Counted from the first letter of the stretch, positions 43,841 through 52,579 are shown. The stretch: 64,000 nt of DNA from Leucothrix pacifica (GCF_003172875.1 NZ_QGKM01000001.1:1-64000), one strand, 5' to 3'. Notes: generated by a model not told the origin, from the letters alone. A program made the numbers and translations.

Positions 43841-45083
43841 TAAACCTATTTTTGAGCCTGAACTCTGGAACCTGACCGAGCAACAAGCGCAACTTTGCAG
43901 TGAAGCACGCGAGCTAGGCCAAACGGTGTTTGCTGATCGGGCGGCTCGTTATGATCGTGAGGCGACTTTCCCCGCCGAAAATTATGTGGATCTACATAAA
44001 GCAGGTTTGCTGGGAGTCTGTGTACCAGAGGAACATGGCGGGCGTGGAGCTGATCTGAAAACCTATATGCTCATGGCCTCAGAAATTGGTCGTTACTGCG
44101 GTGCCACCGCCCTGACCTTTAACATGCACGTAAGCTCTTGTTTGTGGACAGGCTCACTGGCCGATCAACTGGAAATGGATGAGGAAACACGTGTTTCACA
44201 TGAAACTATGCGTGCTTTTCATTACCAGCGCATCATCAAGGATGGGGCTATATATGCCCAGCCTTTCTCAGAAGGTGGCGATGCAGCAGCTGGTAAAAAA
44301 GCCTTTGGCACCACCGCTTTAGTCACTGACGGCGGCTGGTTGATTAATGGTAAAAAGATCTTCGCTTCACTGTCAGGCTACGCTAATTATTACGGCGCTT
44401 TATGCACTGAAATACGCAGTGAGCAGGATGAACTTTCCCGCGCCAATACCATGTATATCGCCGTCCCTGCAGATGCAGAAGGTGTGTCGGTTGAGGGTGA
44501 TTGGGATCCATTAGGCATGCGTGGCACAGTGTCACGCACACTGATTTTTGATAATGTATTTGTACCTTTTGATGCGCAATTAATGCCGCGTGGTGTGTAC
44601 TTCAGCGCCGCCAAAAACTGGCCGCATATGTTTACGACATTGACGCCGAGTTATATGGGCATCGCTCAGGCAGCTTATGACTTCACGGTGAAATATTTAC
44701 GTGGTGAAATCGAAGGCATGCCACCAATAAAACGTCGCATGTATCCCACCAAACAACTCGCGGTTGCTCAGATGCGGGTGATGCTGGAACAGACTAAGGC
44801 GCTATGGTTTCAGTGTATTTCTGAGGCGCGCCCCAAACCCAGCAAAGACAGTTTACTTCGGGCATGGACCGCCCAATACACCGTCATGGAAAATGCCAAT
44901 GAGATTTCTCAGCTAGCCATCCGCACCTGTGGTGGCCAATCGATGCTGCGCTCCTTACCGCTGGAACGTTTATACCGCGATAGTCGCTGCGGCTCGCTCA
45001 TGTTGCCTTGGACCTCTGAGCTGTGTCTCGAGATGTTAGGCAAAGGTGCTTTGTATGAATCCGGAGAGCGAGACGAGGCGTGA
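43824..45083 (+). CDS. acyl-CoA-dehydrogenase-fold flavoprotein without the usual Glu
   Basis: A 419-residue member of the acyl-CoA dehydrogenase superfamily. N-terminal helical, middle beta (FSEGGDAAAGKKAFGT, LINGKKIFASLSGYANYYG, PLGMRGTVSRTLIFDNVFVP) and C-terminal helical domains are present, with GGQSMLRSLPLERLYRDSR near the end. Where most enzymes have YEGT with the catalytic glutamate, this one reads LMLPWTSE. The alternative glutamate used by isovaleryl-type enzymes is also not evident. It may be an oxidase, monooxygenase or dehydrogenase with another base. It overlaps the next gene by 4 bp. Confidence 0.85.
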   Translation: MTRTPDKPIFEPELWNLTEQQAQLCSEARELGQTVFADRAARYDREATFPAENYVDLHKAGLLGVCVPEEHGGRGADLKTYMLMASEIGRYCGATALTFNMHVSSCLWTGSLADQLEMDEETRVSHETMRAFHYQRIIKDGAIYAQPFSEGGDAAAGKKAFGTTALVTDGGWLINGKKIFASLSGYANYYGALCTEIRSEQDELSRANTMYIAVPADAEGVSVEGDWDPLGMRGTVSRTLIFDNVFVPFDAQLMPRGVYFSAAKNWPHMFTTLTPSYMGIAQAAYDFTVKYLRGEIEGMPPIKRRMYPTKQLAVAQMRVMLEQTKALWFQCISEARPKPSKDSLLRAWTAQYTVMENANEISQLAIRTCGGQSMLRSLPLERLYRDSRCGSLMLPWTSELCLEMLGKGALYESGERDEA

Positions 45084-46654
45084 GCGAGAAAACAGGCAAT
45101 AACCCTGAAGAGAATATAGCCACTAACACATCAGGGAATATCCAGTACTGGGTTAGTCAGCACGCCACAAACACACCGGATAAAGCAGCCATCCATTTTA
45201 TTCAGGACGCGAAGTCCCATACATGGACTTATGCCGCATTAGACCTTGCTATTGAGCAACAAGTATTGCGCTTCAAGCAGACCTACCAGCTCAAACAAGG
45301 TGACCGGATTGCCTGGTATGGCATGAACAATCCTGAGATGTTGGTTCTGCTCTTTGCAGCAGCACGTTGTGGTCTGATCTTAGTACCACTGAACTGGCGG
45401 CTGGCCTTACCTGAAATCTGCTTTATCGTGAAAGATTGTGCACCACGTGTGGTATTTTTTGATAAGCATTTTACTGAGAATATTCCAACACTACTGACAG
45501 CAACGCCTGATTGTCAGGGTGTTTCGATTGAAGCTAAACAACATCAGCAATTCACTCAAACCACAAAAACTGCGATAGCGGATAACTCAGAAAATATCGG
45601 CGCAGCTACTCCGCTCATGATCGTTTACACATCAGGCACTGGTGGTCACCCCAAAGGTGCGGTGCTCGACCAAGCCAGCTTTGAGTGCAATGCTAAGATG
45701 AGTTGGCACATGCATGATATGAGTGCTGACGACCATATTCTCAGCTTCCTCCCGATGTTTCATGTGGGTGGTTTTAATATCCAAATGTTGCCAGCCATAG
45801 CATTAGGTGCAACCACCACGCTACTGGAAAAGTTTGACCCTAATGAGGCGGTACGACAATTAAATAGTGGCGACATCACGCTGACACTGACCGTTCCGAC
45901 CATTCTACAAACGCTGTTAGCGCATCCGGACTGGCACGAAGAAAAGCTACAGCACTTACGCGCCATGTCGATTGGTTCTACTGATGTACCGATCGCCCTG
46001 ATCAAAGCCTTACATCAAATAAATATCCCACTCCTGCAGGTTTACGGGACAACGGAAACAAGCCCTCTGGCGATCTATCAACGACAAAACAACGCTTTTG
46101 ACAGTGAAGGTTCTATCGGTCAATGCGGCCAATACTGCGAGATACGTCTGGTTGATCGTGATGGAAATGATGTACCTCAAGGTGACAATGGTGAGATTTG
46201 GGTACGAGGCCATAATATATTGCAGCACTATTGGAACAACCTCGAGGCGACCAACAGCAGTCTTGTGAATGGCTGGTTTCGCTCCGGTGATGTGGCTCGT
46301 TGCGATGAAAATGGTTTTTACTGGTTCGCTGACCGACTCAAACATGTGATTATTTCCGGTGGTGAAAACATCTACGCTGCCGAACTTGAGCGTGTGATCC
46401 GTGACTTTCCCGGTCTTCAGGAACTGGTGATCGTGGGTGCGCCAGATGAAAAATGGGGCGAAGTAGCTGTTGTAGTTGCCGTTCGTGACCCCGCTGATCC
46501 CAGAACTGATCACGAATTAACCGAACAAATTCTTGCCTCGTTTAATAATCAGCTTGCCCGATTCAAACATCCCAAACGTGTCAAATTTGTTGATACCTTA
46601 CCGCGCACAGCCCTTGGTAAAGTGCAAGCTGATAAAGTTAAATCGTTACTTTGA
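45080..46654 (+). CDS. AMP-forming acyl-CoA ligase
   Basis: A 524-residue ANL-superfamily ligase. It starts with GTG overlapping the previous stop. Motifs: IVYTSGTGGHPKGAVLD, YGTTETSP, GWFRSGDVARCDENGFYWFADRLKHVIISGGENIY and TALGKVQADKVKSL with the catalytic lysine. It activates a carboxylate with CoA, probably the substrate imported by the TRAP system. Its size resembles CaiC-type betaine:CoA ligases, but that is not proof. Last gene of the six-gene operon. Confidence 0.92.
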   Translation: MSEKTGNNPEENIATNTSGNIQYWVSQHATNTPDKAAIHFIQDAKSHTWTYAALDLAIEQQVLRFKQTYQLKQGDRIAWYGMNNPEMLVLLFAAARCGLILVPLNWRLALPEICFIVKDCAPRVVFFDKHFTENIPTLLTATPDCQGVSIEAKQHQQFTQTTKTAIADNSENIGAATPLMIVYTSGTGGHPKGAVLDQASFECNAKMSWHMHDMSADDHILSFLPMFHVGGFNIQMLPAIALGATTTLLEKFDPNEAVRQLNSGDITLTLTVPTILQTLLAHPDWHEEKLQHLRAMSIGSTDVPIALIKALHQINIPLLQVYGTTETSPLAIYQRQNNAFDSEGSIGQCGQYCEIRLVDRDGNDVPQGDNGEIWVRGHNILQHYWNNLEATNSSLVNGWFRSGDVARCDENGFYWFADRLKHVIISGGENIYAAELERVIRDFPGLQELVIVGAPDEKWGEVAVVVAVRDPADPRTDHELTEQILASFNNQLARFKHPKRVKFVDTLPRTALGKVQADKVKSLL

Positions 46655-46900
46655 TTTCAAAAATAATGCATGTAAATCAATCAATTAGCGCACTTTATTA
46701 GCAAGAACAAGAATAAGTCTTTAAGTACCTAAAATCCTAATATCATTGTCTTGATATAAGCTTTCAAACCGATCCATTCAGCTTAGGTTAAACTTTTTTA
46801 TAAAAAAAATGAGCCACTAACTATCTTTTTTGCGCTGTACAAATTGAGAGCACTGATTGCTCTTTATTTTAATCAAAAATATTTGTTAGGGAAAAACACA

Positions 46901-47488
46901 ATGAAATCAATTACTTTAAAATCAACAGCAGCAGCCATTCTTGTTAGCGCAATCGGAACAGTGGCAACATTTCAATCAGTCAGCGCAGATGACTATCAGA
47001 TTCGTGCAATTCCGGGGCTGAAACTTATCACTATCAAAAATCAGCGCTCTATCAAGCGTCTTAGCGTCATGACTTGCCAAGGTCGACCAGTCACCATGTG
47101 GGGGACTTCTGGTGGTGATTACATTGTCGGTACACCGGGTCCTGATGTGATCTATGCCGGTGGCGGAAACGACCGTGTCGATGGACGTGGTGGTAACGAC
47201 ATTATCTGTGGAGGTTCGGGTAATGACACGCTGAACGGTAACGGCGGAAACGACAAAATCTTCGGTGGTAGTGGTCACGATACTATCAATGGTAACCGTG
47301 GTAATGACCGTTTATACGGCCAGCACGGTGAAGATCGTATGTATGGCGGTAAAGGTAAAGACAAAATGTTCGGTGGCCCAAGCTACGATAGCCTAAACGG
47401 TGGACCAGGTTCTGACTACATCAACGGTGGTGTCGGCAACAATGGTTGTAACGGCGGCTCAGGCAATAACACACTGGTAAACTGCTAA
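46901..47488 (+). CDS. exported RTX-type calcium-binding repeat protein
   Basis: A 195-residue protein with a Sec signal peptide (about 1-29, cleavage after VSA). From about residue 70 it consists of hemolysin-type nonapeptide repeats of the GGxGNDxhx type (for example GGGNDRVDGRGGNDIICGG and GGNGGNDKIFGGSGHD), which bind Ca2+ in a beta roll. Six cysteines in the mature part could form disulfides. AGGGA lies 10 bp before the ATG; an earlier ATG at 46844 would precede the signal. RTX proteins usually leave by type I secretion without Sec signal, so this one is different. The 246 bp upstream are AT-rich without a clear feature. Confidence 0.8.
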   Translation: MKSITLKSTAAAILVSAIGTVATFQSVSADDYQIRAIPGLKLITIKNQRSIKRLSVMTCQGRPVTMWGTSGGDYIVGTPGPDVIYAGGGNDRVDGRGGNDIICGGSGNDTLNGNGGNDKIFGGSGHDTINGNRGNDRLYGQHGEDRMYGGKGKDKMFGGPSYDSLNGGPGSDYINGGVGNNGCNGGSGNNTLVNC

Positions 47489-47519
47489 TCCCCGTTAGCT
47501 AATACGCTACCAGCAAACC

Positions 47520-47558
47520 GGCTCCGGATTCACTATGAACCCGGAGCCCTTTAGTTTT
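47520..47558. terminator. intrinsic terminator between RTX gene and hpaI
   Basis: GGCTCCGG (47520-47527) pairs perfectly with CCGGAGCC (47541-47548) around a 13-nt loop, and is followed by CTTTAGTTTT on the + strand. It terminates the RTX gene and may also affect the convergent hpaI transcript. Confidence 0.85.
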
Positions 47559-47643
47559 ACTCTTACTTTAACTGGATTAGACAGAGACCCTGTCTTATTG
47601 AGAGACAACATGCGCCTCCAACCGCCGAGTGAATAGTGAAGGC

Positions 47644-48456
47644 TTAGTAAGCACCATTCCCTTCAGGAACCATACTACTCTCACCATCCTCAGCCAGATG
47701 ATTAATTAAGCTATTTTTAGCCGCAGCAGCCAAGGCCATAGTATCAACGCCTAATGCAATAAACTGCATGCCCACCGATTCATAGTGTTTAGAAACCGCC
47801 TTACTAGTGGCTAAAGTACCCGCTGGCTTACCTGCTTTACGGATCTTGCGAGTAGCCGTTTCCACTGCAGCTTTCACCTCCGGATGTGCGGGATTTCCCA
47901 GGTGCCCCATGCTCGCTGCTAAATCAGCGGGGCCAATGAACACACCATCCACCCCATCAACGGCAAGGATCTCATCCAAATTCTCCAGCGCCGTCACTGA
48001 CTCGACCTGCACTAACAAACACATCTCAGCGTCAACCGTCCCGAAATAGTCATCAACCATATTCCAACGTGAAGCCCGCGCCAATGCGGTACCGACACCC
48101 CTTACGCCTTTCGGCGGATATTGCACAGCCTGCACTAACTCTCGCGCCTGTTCAGCGGTCTCCACCATCGGAATCAGCAGTGTTTGCGCTCCGGCATCCA
48201 GGTATTGTTTGATCACAGAGGTAGTACCTTCAGCAATACGAACCACAGGATGTGCAGGTGTACCAGCAATAGCCTGCAACTGAGCCAAGGTAGAACTCAG
48301 TGTATTGGGGGCGTGTTCACCATCAACTAATAACCAGTCATATCCGGCGTGTCCGCATAGTTCAGCTGACAATGGATTGCATAATCCCAACCAGTAGCCG
48401 TATTGCTGCTTGCCTTCGAGTAGGGCTTTTTTGAATGTGTTTTCAGGGATTTTCAT
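47644..48456 (-). CDS. hpaI: 4-hydroxy-2-oxoheptanedioate aldolase
   Basis: A 270-residue class II aldolase of the HpcH/HpaI family. It splits 4-hydroxy-2-oxoheptanedioate into pyruvate and succinate semialdehyde, the last step of homoprotocatechuate breakdown. Motifs: [12 protein letters not shown], the catalytic arginine region PVVRIAEG, the metal-ligand glutamate in [14 protein letters not shown] and aspartate in [14 protein letters not shown]. It is near-collinear with the E. coli protein. It ends the hpaE-...-hpaI operon but is separated from hpaH by 238 bp containing a large hairpin. Confidence 0.96.
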   Translation of the reverse strand: MKIPENTFKKALLEGKQQYGYWLGLCNPLSAELCGHAGYDWLLVDGEHAPNTLSSTLAQLQAIAGTPAHPVVRIAEGTTSVIKQYLDAGAQTLLIPMVETAEQARELVQAVQYPPKGVRGVGTALARASRWNMVDDYFGTVDAEMCLLVQVESVTALENLDEILAVDGVDGVFIGPADLAASMGHLGNPAHPEVKAAVETATRKIRKAGKPAGTLATSKAVSKHYESVGMQFIALGVDTMALAAAAKNSLINHLAEDGESSMVPEGNGAY

Positions 48457-48594
48457 AAATTATTTCTGGGCTCTTTTTCATGAAATTAATTGGTCAGGGC
48501 CGGATTACGGATTCAGCACTATTATTCAAAGATAGTGAAACATTGTTAAACAAACGACTACCGTCCACCCAAGTATTTTAACTGCTCCGGTTTA

Positions 48595-48676
48595 GCGCTT
48601 TCGCCTGACACAACGATTACGCAGTCCTTACGAGCTTGGGAGTCGGCGAAGTAAACGTTGTGTCAGGCGAAAGCGC
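48595..48676. repeat. 21-bp perfect inverted repeat with 40-nt spacer
   Basis: The left arm (48595-48615, beginning GCGCTTTCGCC) and right arm (48656-48676, ending GGCGAAAGCGC) are exact reverse complements over 21 bp. The spacer is 40 nt. No target-site duplication flanks it and no coding capacity is visible. It lies inside the hpa operon between hpaH and hpaI, where it would form a very stable RNA hairpin. The other 157 bp of this gap show nothing else. Confidence 0.9.
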
Positions 48677-48694
48677 GGCACTAGCAGAGAAAAT

Positions 48695-49504
48695 CTACAC
48701 AAACTGACACGTCACATTCCCAAGCGGGCCATAATCAGCATGAATCGTATCACCCGCCTTAACCGGAATCGGCGCCGTAAAAGAACCGGACAACAACACC
48801 TGCCCCGGCTCCAACCCAACCCCATGCGGTGCAAATCGTTTAGCAATCCAACTAATACCATTGGCAGGGTGATTCAACACCGCTGCCGCCAAACCAGTCT
48901 CTTCAATCACGGCATTTTTATATAAAATCGCACCACACCAGCGTAAGTCCATGTCATTAGGTTTGATGGGACGACCGCCTATGATAATCCCTGCATTGGC
49001 TGCATTATCAGAAATGGTATCAAACACAGTGCGAACATAACCATTGTCAGGGTTTACCCGGTGACTACGTGCAGCTATCAACTCCAAAGCTGGCACTACA
49101 TAATCCGTTGCATTCAGCACATCCATCATGCTGATATTGTCGCCGAATAAACGCTCTTTCAGCACAAAGGCCAACTCAACTTCAATACGCGGGTCAGTGA
49201 AGTCTGCAGCACAAATTTCGGAACCATCTTCAAAATTCATCGACTCCAGCAATACTCCATAATCCGGCACGTCGATTTTCATTGCTCGCTGCATCACGCG
49301 CGAGGTCAGGCCGATTTTATAGCCAATGGTTTTATCGCCAGCACCCTGCTTTTTTTTCACCCAAGCCGACTGCACAGCATAAGCATCATCCATGGTCATA
49401 TCAGGATGTGTCAGGGTCAGTGCATTGGCTTGCTTACGGTTGACTTCAGCATCGTATAAGACCTCCGCTGCAGCCTGAATCTCTGCATCACTTAGGGTAA
49501 TCAT
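48695..49504 (-). CDS. hpaH: 2-oxo-hept-3-ene-1,7-dioate hydratase
   Basis: A 269-residue hydratase of the fumarylacetoacetase-like superfamily. It hydrates 2-oxohept-3-ene-1,7-dioate to 4-hydroxy-2-oxoheptanedioate. The signatures are IGLTSRVMQRAM, the metal-ligand acidic residues in DPRIEVELAFVL, ATDYVVPALELIAAR, FDTISDNAANAGIIIGGRPIKP and VLNHPANGISWIA. It is collinear with the E. coli enzyme. The start overlaps the hpaF stop by 4 bp. Confidence 0.96.
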   Translation of the reverse strand: MITLSDAEIQAAAEVLYDAEVNRKQANALTLTHPDMTMDDAYAVQSAWVKKKQGAGDKTIGYKIGLTSRVMQRAMKIDVPDYGVLLESMNFEDGSEICAADFTDPRIEVELAFVLKERLFGDNISMMDVLNATDYVVPALELIAARSHRVNPDNGYVRTVFDTISDNAANAGIIIGGRPIKPNDMDLRWCGAILYKNAVIEETGLAAAVLNHPANGISWIAKRFAPHGVGLEPGQVLLSGSFTAPIPVKAGDTIHADYGPLGNVTCQFV

Positions 49505-49881
49505 AGATAGTCCTGAATGTTGTTTTTATTGTACTTAAGCACCGGCTCCAGCTCTTTCATTTCAAACGACATCGCGACACCGCGTTGTTCAAAGCTGCCA
49601 GCAAAGTGCTGAGTAAGTACTTCAAAAAATGATTTAGCTGCCGCTTCGCGCTCTCCCATCGTCCGACCTGCACCTAGCTTCACTTCCAGATGCACAAACA
49701 TATGCTCAGGATTGCCATCAGCCATGCGGTAATCATGACAAGCATAAGCGCGACTGCGAATTCCTTTTAACGGAAATAAGCCTGTCTCATCTGCTGCCTG
49801 ATGCAATTGCGTAAACAACTCTTGCAGGGCTAAATCAGCCTTCTCGATATTGTCGGAATATTCCAATACAAAATGTGCCAC
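49501..49881 (-). CDS. hpaF: 5-carboxymethyl-2-hydroxymuconate delta-isomerase
   Basis: A 126-residue CHM isomerase, the same length as the E. coli protein. It belongs to the tautomerase-like CHMI family, though its N-terminus is MAHFVLEYSDNI, so the Pro-1 normally exposed by Met removal is replaced by Ala-2. Conserved features include GIRSRAY, MADGNPEHMFVHLEVKLGAGRT and a C-terminal FEMKELEP. It isomerises 5-carboxymethyl-2-hydroxymuconate before decarboxylation. The loss of the N-terminal proline is worth noting. Confidence 0.92.
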   Translation of the reverse strand: MAHFVLEYSDNIEKADLALQELFTQLHQAADETGLFPLKGIRSRAYACHDYRMADGNPEHMFVHLEVKLGAGRTMGEREAAAKSFFEVLTQHFAGSFEQRGVAMSFEMKELEPVLKYNKNNIQDYL

Positions 49882-49890
49882 ATCATTCTC

Positions 49891-50715
49891 CTACTGATTT
49901 AGATCGACCGTTCCCACCGTGCAACCCACGGCGAAAATGGGGATAGGACGGTAGTAATCTACGTTTGCTTTCAGGCCCTCTGTTGCGCCGGAAATAGCAA
50001 TAAAGGTACGGATTTCAAAACCACCCTGGCCGCCATCACGTAAGGTTTCTTCATCGGTAAAACGCAACAGAGCTTCCTTATCATTGGCAGCCCAGTCTTT
50101 CAGGAAGCTTTCATCCCATTCGCGATTAATCTTTCCGGAGTCTGGTGTCGCAGGCCAATGTGAGATACCGCCGGTTCCAACGATAGCAATACGCTCAGGG
50201 ACGGCATCGCAGGCTTTACGCAAGGCCTGACCAAAAGCATATGCTCGGTGCAACGGCGTTAACGGTGGCCCCTGACAATTAATATTGACCGGAATCACAT
50301 CGAGATCATAACGCGGGGTCAGGAAATTCAACGGCACACTGATGCCATGATCAAACTTCCACTCCTCCGCATACGCCACATCCACATCATTCATCACTGT
50401 TTCAATAATACGACGGGATAAATCCGGATTACCCGGCACCGTGACGCGCTCAATGCCCAACCACTGCGGATCTTCAATCGGACCGGTGTATTCTGCACCC
50501 ATGCCCATGCAATACGCCGGCATATTATTCATAAAGAAATTGGCAAAATGCTCAGCGGCAATTACGATGATAGCGTCTGGCTTCGCCGCTTCAAGCTGCT
50601 CACGCATGCCATCCATTGCGGCATAAAAGGTGGCCTTATCATCCGGATCTGCCATATCAGCTCGCCCCGTGATACCCGGCCCATGGCTACAGACACCTGC
50701 AAACACTAAACTCAT
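49891..50715 (-). CDS. LigB-type extradiol ring-cleavage dioxygenase, catalytic subunit
   Basis: A 274-residue class III extradiol dioxygenase. The iron ligands probably include the His in GVCSHGPGI near residue 10, the His in FDHGISVPL, and an acidic residue; the base-like His is in VGTGGISHWP. It resembles the protocatechuate 4,5-dioxygenase beta chain rather than single-chain HpaD. Its place between hpaE and hpaF makes homoprotocatechuate (2,3-cleavage) the likely substrate. It overlaps the small LigA-like subunit gene by 4 bp. Confidence 0.88.
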   Translation of the reverse strand: MSLVFAGVCSHGPGITGRADMADPDDKATFYAAMDGMREQLEAAKPDAIIVIAAEHFANFFMNNMPAYCMGMGAEYTGPIEDPQWLGIERVTVPGNPDLSRRIIETVMNDVDVAYAEEWKFDHGISVPLNFLTPRYDLDVIPVNINCQGPPLTPLHRAYAFGQALRKACDAVPERIAIVGTGGISHWPATPDSGKINREWDESFLKDWAANDKEALLRFTDEETLRDGGQGGFEIRTFIAISGATEGLKANVDYYRPIPIFAVGCTVGTVDLNQ

Positions 50716-51026
50716 ATCGCCCCCTTACCATCCGTTGTTGCATAGATACCCGCACGCACATTGCCATGAACCTCCAATGCATCACGCATTGCCTGAATAT
50801 ACTCCGGCCAGGCATAGCCACACATCGCCGCGTAGTGCATCAGAATCTGCCCATTCACACCGAGAATGTACAACATGCCAATATCTGGCTTGCGTAGAGC
50901 TTCCAGCTCTTCATCATCCAGCTGGTACTGACTCAATACCGCTTCTTTATCTTCTAAAAATGCCGCTTGTAATGACGGATCACGATTCAGTTCGTAGAGT
51001 AGTTTTTGTGTGAAATACAGACTCAT
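50712..51026 (-). CDS. LigA-type extradiol dioxygenase small subunit
   Basis: A 104-residue helical protein matching the LigA alpha chain (DPSLQAAFLEDKEAVLSQYQLDDEELEALRKPDIGMLYILGVNGQ, then HYAAMCGYAWPEYI). In LigAB enzymes this chain caps the active site. It pairs with the next gene (4-bp overlap). Canonical hpa clusters have no such subunit, so this is a distinct ring-cleavage enzyme in the pathway. Confidence 0.9.
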   Translation of the reverse strand: MSLYFTQKLLYELNRDPSLQAAFLEDKEAVLSQYQLDDEELEALRKPDIGMLYILGVNGQILMHYAAMCGYAWPEYIQAMRDALEVHGNVRAGIYATTDGKGAI

Positions 51027-51027
51027 A

Positions 51028-52545
51028 TCAACGCCCCATCACCGGTACACGATGCGTACCGTGTGCCAGACAGACATTTTTAGTTTCCATATAGAATTCA
51101 AAGCTGTAGTCACCACCATCGCGGCCAATACCACTGCTTTTTATGCCGCCAAATGGTGACGGTAAGTTACGGTTATTCTCAGAATTGATCCACAACATAC
51201 CGGCTTCAATTTTGTGCGATAAACGCATGGCACGACCCTGATCATTGGTCCAGATGTAACCCGCCAAACCATAATCCGTATCGTTGGCTATCTGAATCGC
51301 TTCTTCCTCTGTATCGAATGAGATCGCGGTTAGCACAGGGCCGAAGATTTCTTCTCGGGCAATCTTCATTTGGTTCGTTGCATTGGTGAATAAGGTCGGA
51401 CTCACATAGTTGCCCGCGCCTAAGTCATCACGACGCACACCACCCGCTGCAATCGTTGCGCCTTCACTGCGTGCTGACTCCATATAGCTCATGACCTTGT
51501 CAAAATGCGTGGGGTGAATCAGTGGGCCAACTTCGGTGCTTGAATCCAGAGGGTTACCGACGCGTAAATTCTTAACTCGCGCTTCCAGTGCAGTAAGGAA
51601 CTTGTCACGAATACCTGACTGAATCAGCAAGCGACTACTAGAAGTACAACGCTGGCCATTCAGGCTGTAAATCATAAAGACAACTGCATCTAAGGCGCGC
51701 TCAAAATCAGCATCATCAAATACAATAACCGGATTCTTACCACCTAACTCTAAATGCACACGTTTCAGTGTCGCCGCACCTTGGGACATAATGCGAGAAC
51801 CCGTTGTGGTCTCACCCACAAAGGCCACGGCTTTAATCGCAGGATGCTCGGTCAGGCGTTTACCTACGACCTCACCAAAACCGTTCACCATATTCCACAC
51901 ACCTTTTGGAAGTCCTGCCTCTGCACTCACTTCGGCCAGAATTGCCGCGGTTAAGGGGCTGAACTCCGCAGGCTTATGCACGATGGTGCAGCCCGCTGCC
52001 AGTGCCGGGACGATCTTCCATGTCGATAGCATGAACGGCGTATTCCATGGGGTAATTACACCCACCGGACCAATCGGAGAGCGTACGGTAAAGTTGGTAT
52101 GTTCCGGTTGATGCAAGCCTTGGCCGTCTTTCGCTTCAACCGCTTTATCGGCAAAGAAGCGGAAGTTAGCTGCGCCACGCACTGCGGCCTGTTTCATAAA
52201 ACGCAACGGTTGACCACAGTCAGCACTCTCGACCAGTGCAATTTCTTCAGCACGATCGACCAGTTTGTCAGCGAACTTGTGGAGTACCTTTTTACGCTCC
52301 GCCCCCGGCATATCACGCCAGTCAGCAAAGGCTGCTTGCGCGGCATCACAGGCTGCATCGATATCAGCAACTGTGCCTTCTACAACACTGCCAAGGCTGC
52401 TGTTATCAATCGGAGTTGGGTTTTCGAAGGTTTTCGCTCCTTCAGGGATAAGCATTTCTCCATTAATGAAATGCCCGGTGACATTATCTTTAAAACGCTG
52501 CAAATACTTCGCGGCTACCGCTTGATTCTGTTCCAAATCGGACAT
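51028..52545 (-). CDS. hpaE: 5-carboxymethyl-2-hydroxymuconic-semialdehyde dehydrogenase
   Basis: A 505-residue aldehyde dehydrogenase. It oxidises the ring-cleavage semialdehyde to 5-carboxymethyl-2-hydroxymuconate. Motifs: TPWNTPFMLSTWKIVPALAAGC, HLELGGKNPVIVFDDADFERALDA, the nucleophile in NGQRCTSSSRLLI, and EIFGPVLTAISFD. I start at 52545, where GGAGA lies 7 bp upstream; an earlier ATG at 52584 overlaps the promoter. It is the first gene of the operon and lies one base before the LigA-like gene. Confidence 0.93.
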   Translation of the reverse strand: MSDLEQNQAVAAKYLQRFKDNVTGHFINGEMLIPEGAKTFENPTPIDNSSLGSVVEGTVADIDAACDAAQAAFADWRDMPGAERKKVLHKFADKLVDRAEEIALVESADCGQPLRFMKQAAVRGAANFRFFADKAVEAKDGQGLHQPEHTNFTVRSPIGPVGVITPWNTPFMLSTWKIVPALAAGCTIVHKPAEFSPLTAAILAEVSAEAGLPKGVWNMVNGFGEVVGKRLTEHPAIKAVAFVGETTTGSRIMSQGAATLKRVHLELGGKNPVIVFDDADFERALDAVVFMIYSLNGQRCTSSSRLLIQSGIRDKFLTALEARVKNLRVGNPLDSSTEVGPLIHPTHFDKVMSYMESARSEGATIAAGGVRRDDLGAGNYVSPTLFTNATNQMKIAREEIFGPVLTAISFDTEEEAIQIANDTDYGLAGYIWTNDQGRAMRLSHKIEAGMLWINSENNRNLPSPFGGIKSSGIGRDGGDYSFEFYMETKNVCLAHGTHRVPVMGR

Positions 52546-52579
52546 GATGCTGTCTCCCAAAAAATAACTACTTAAAAAC

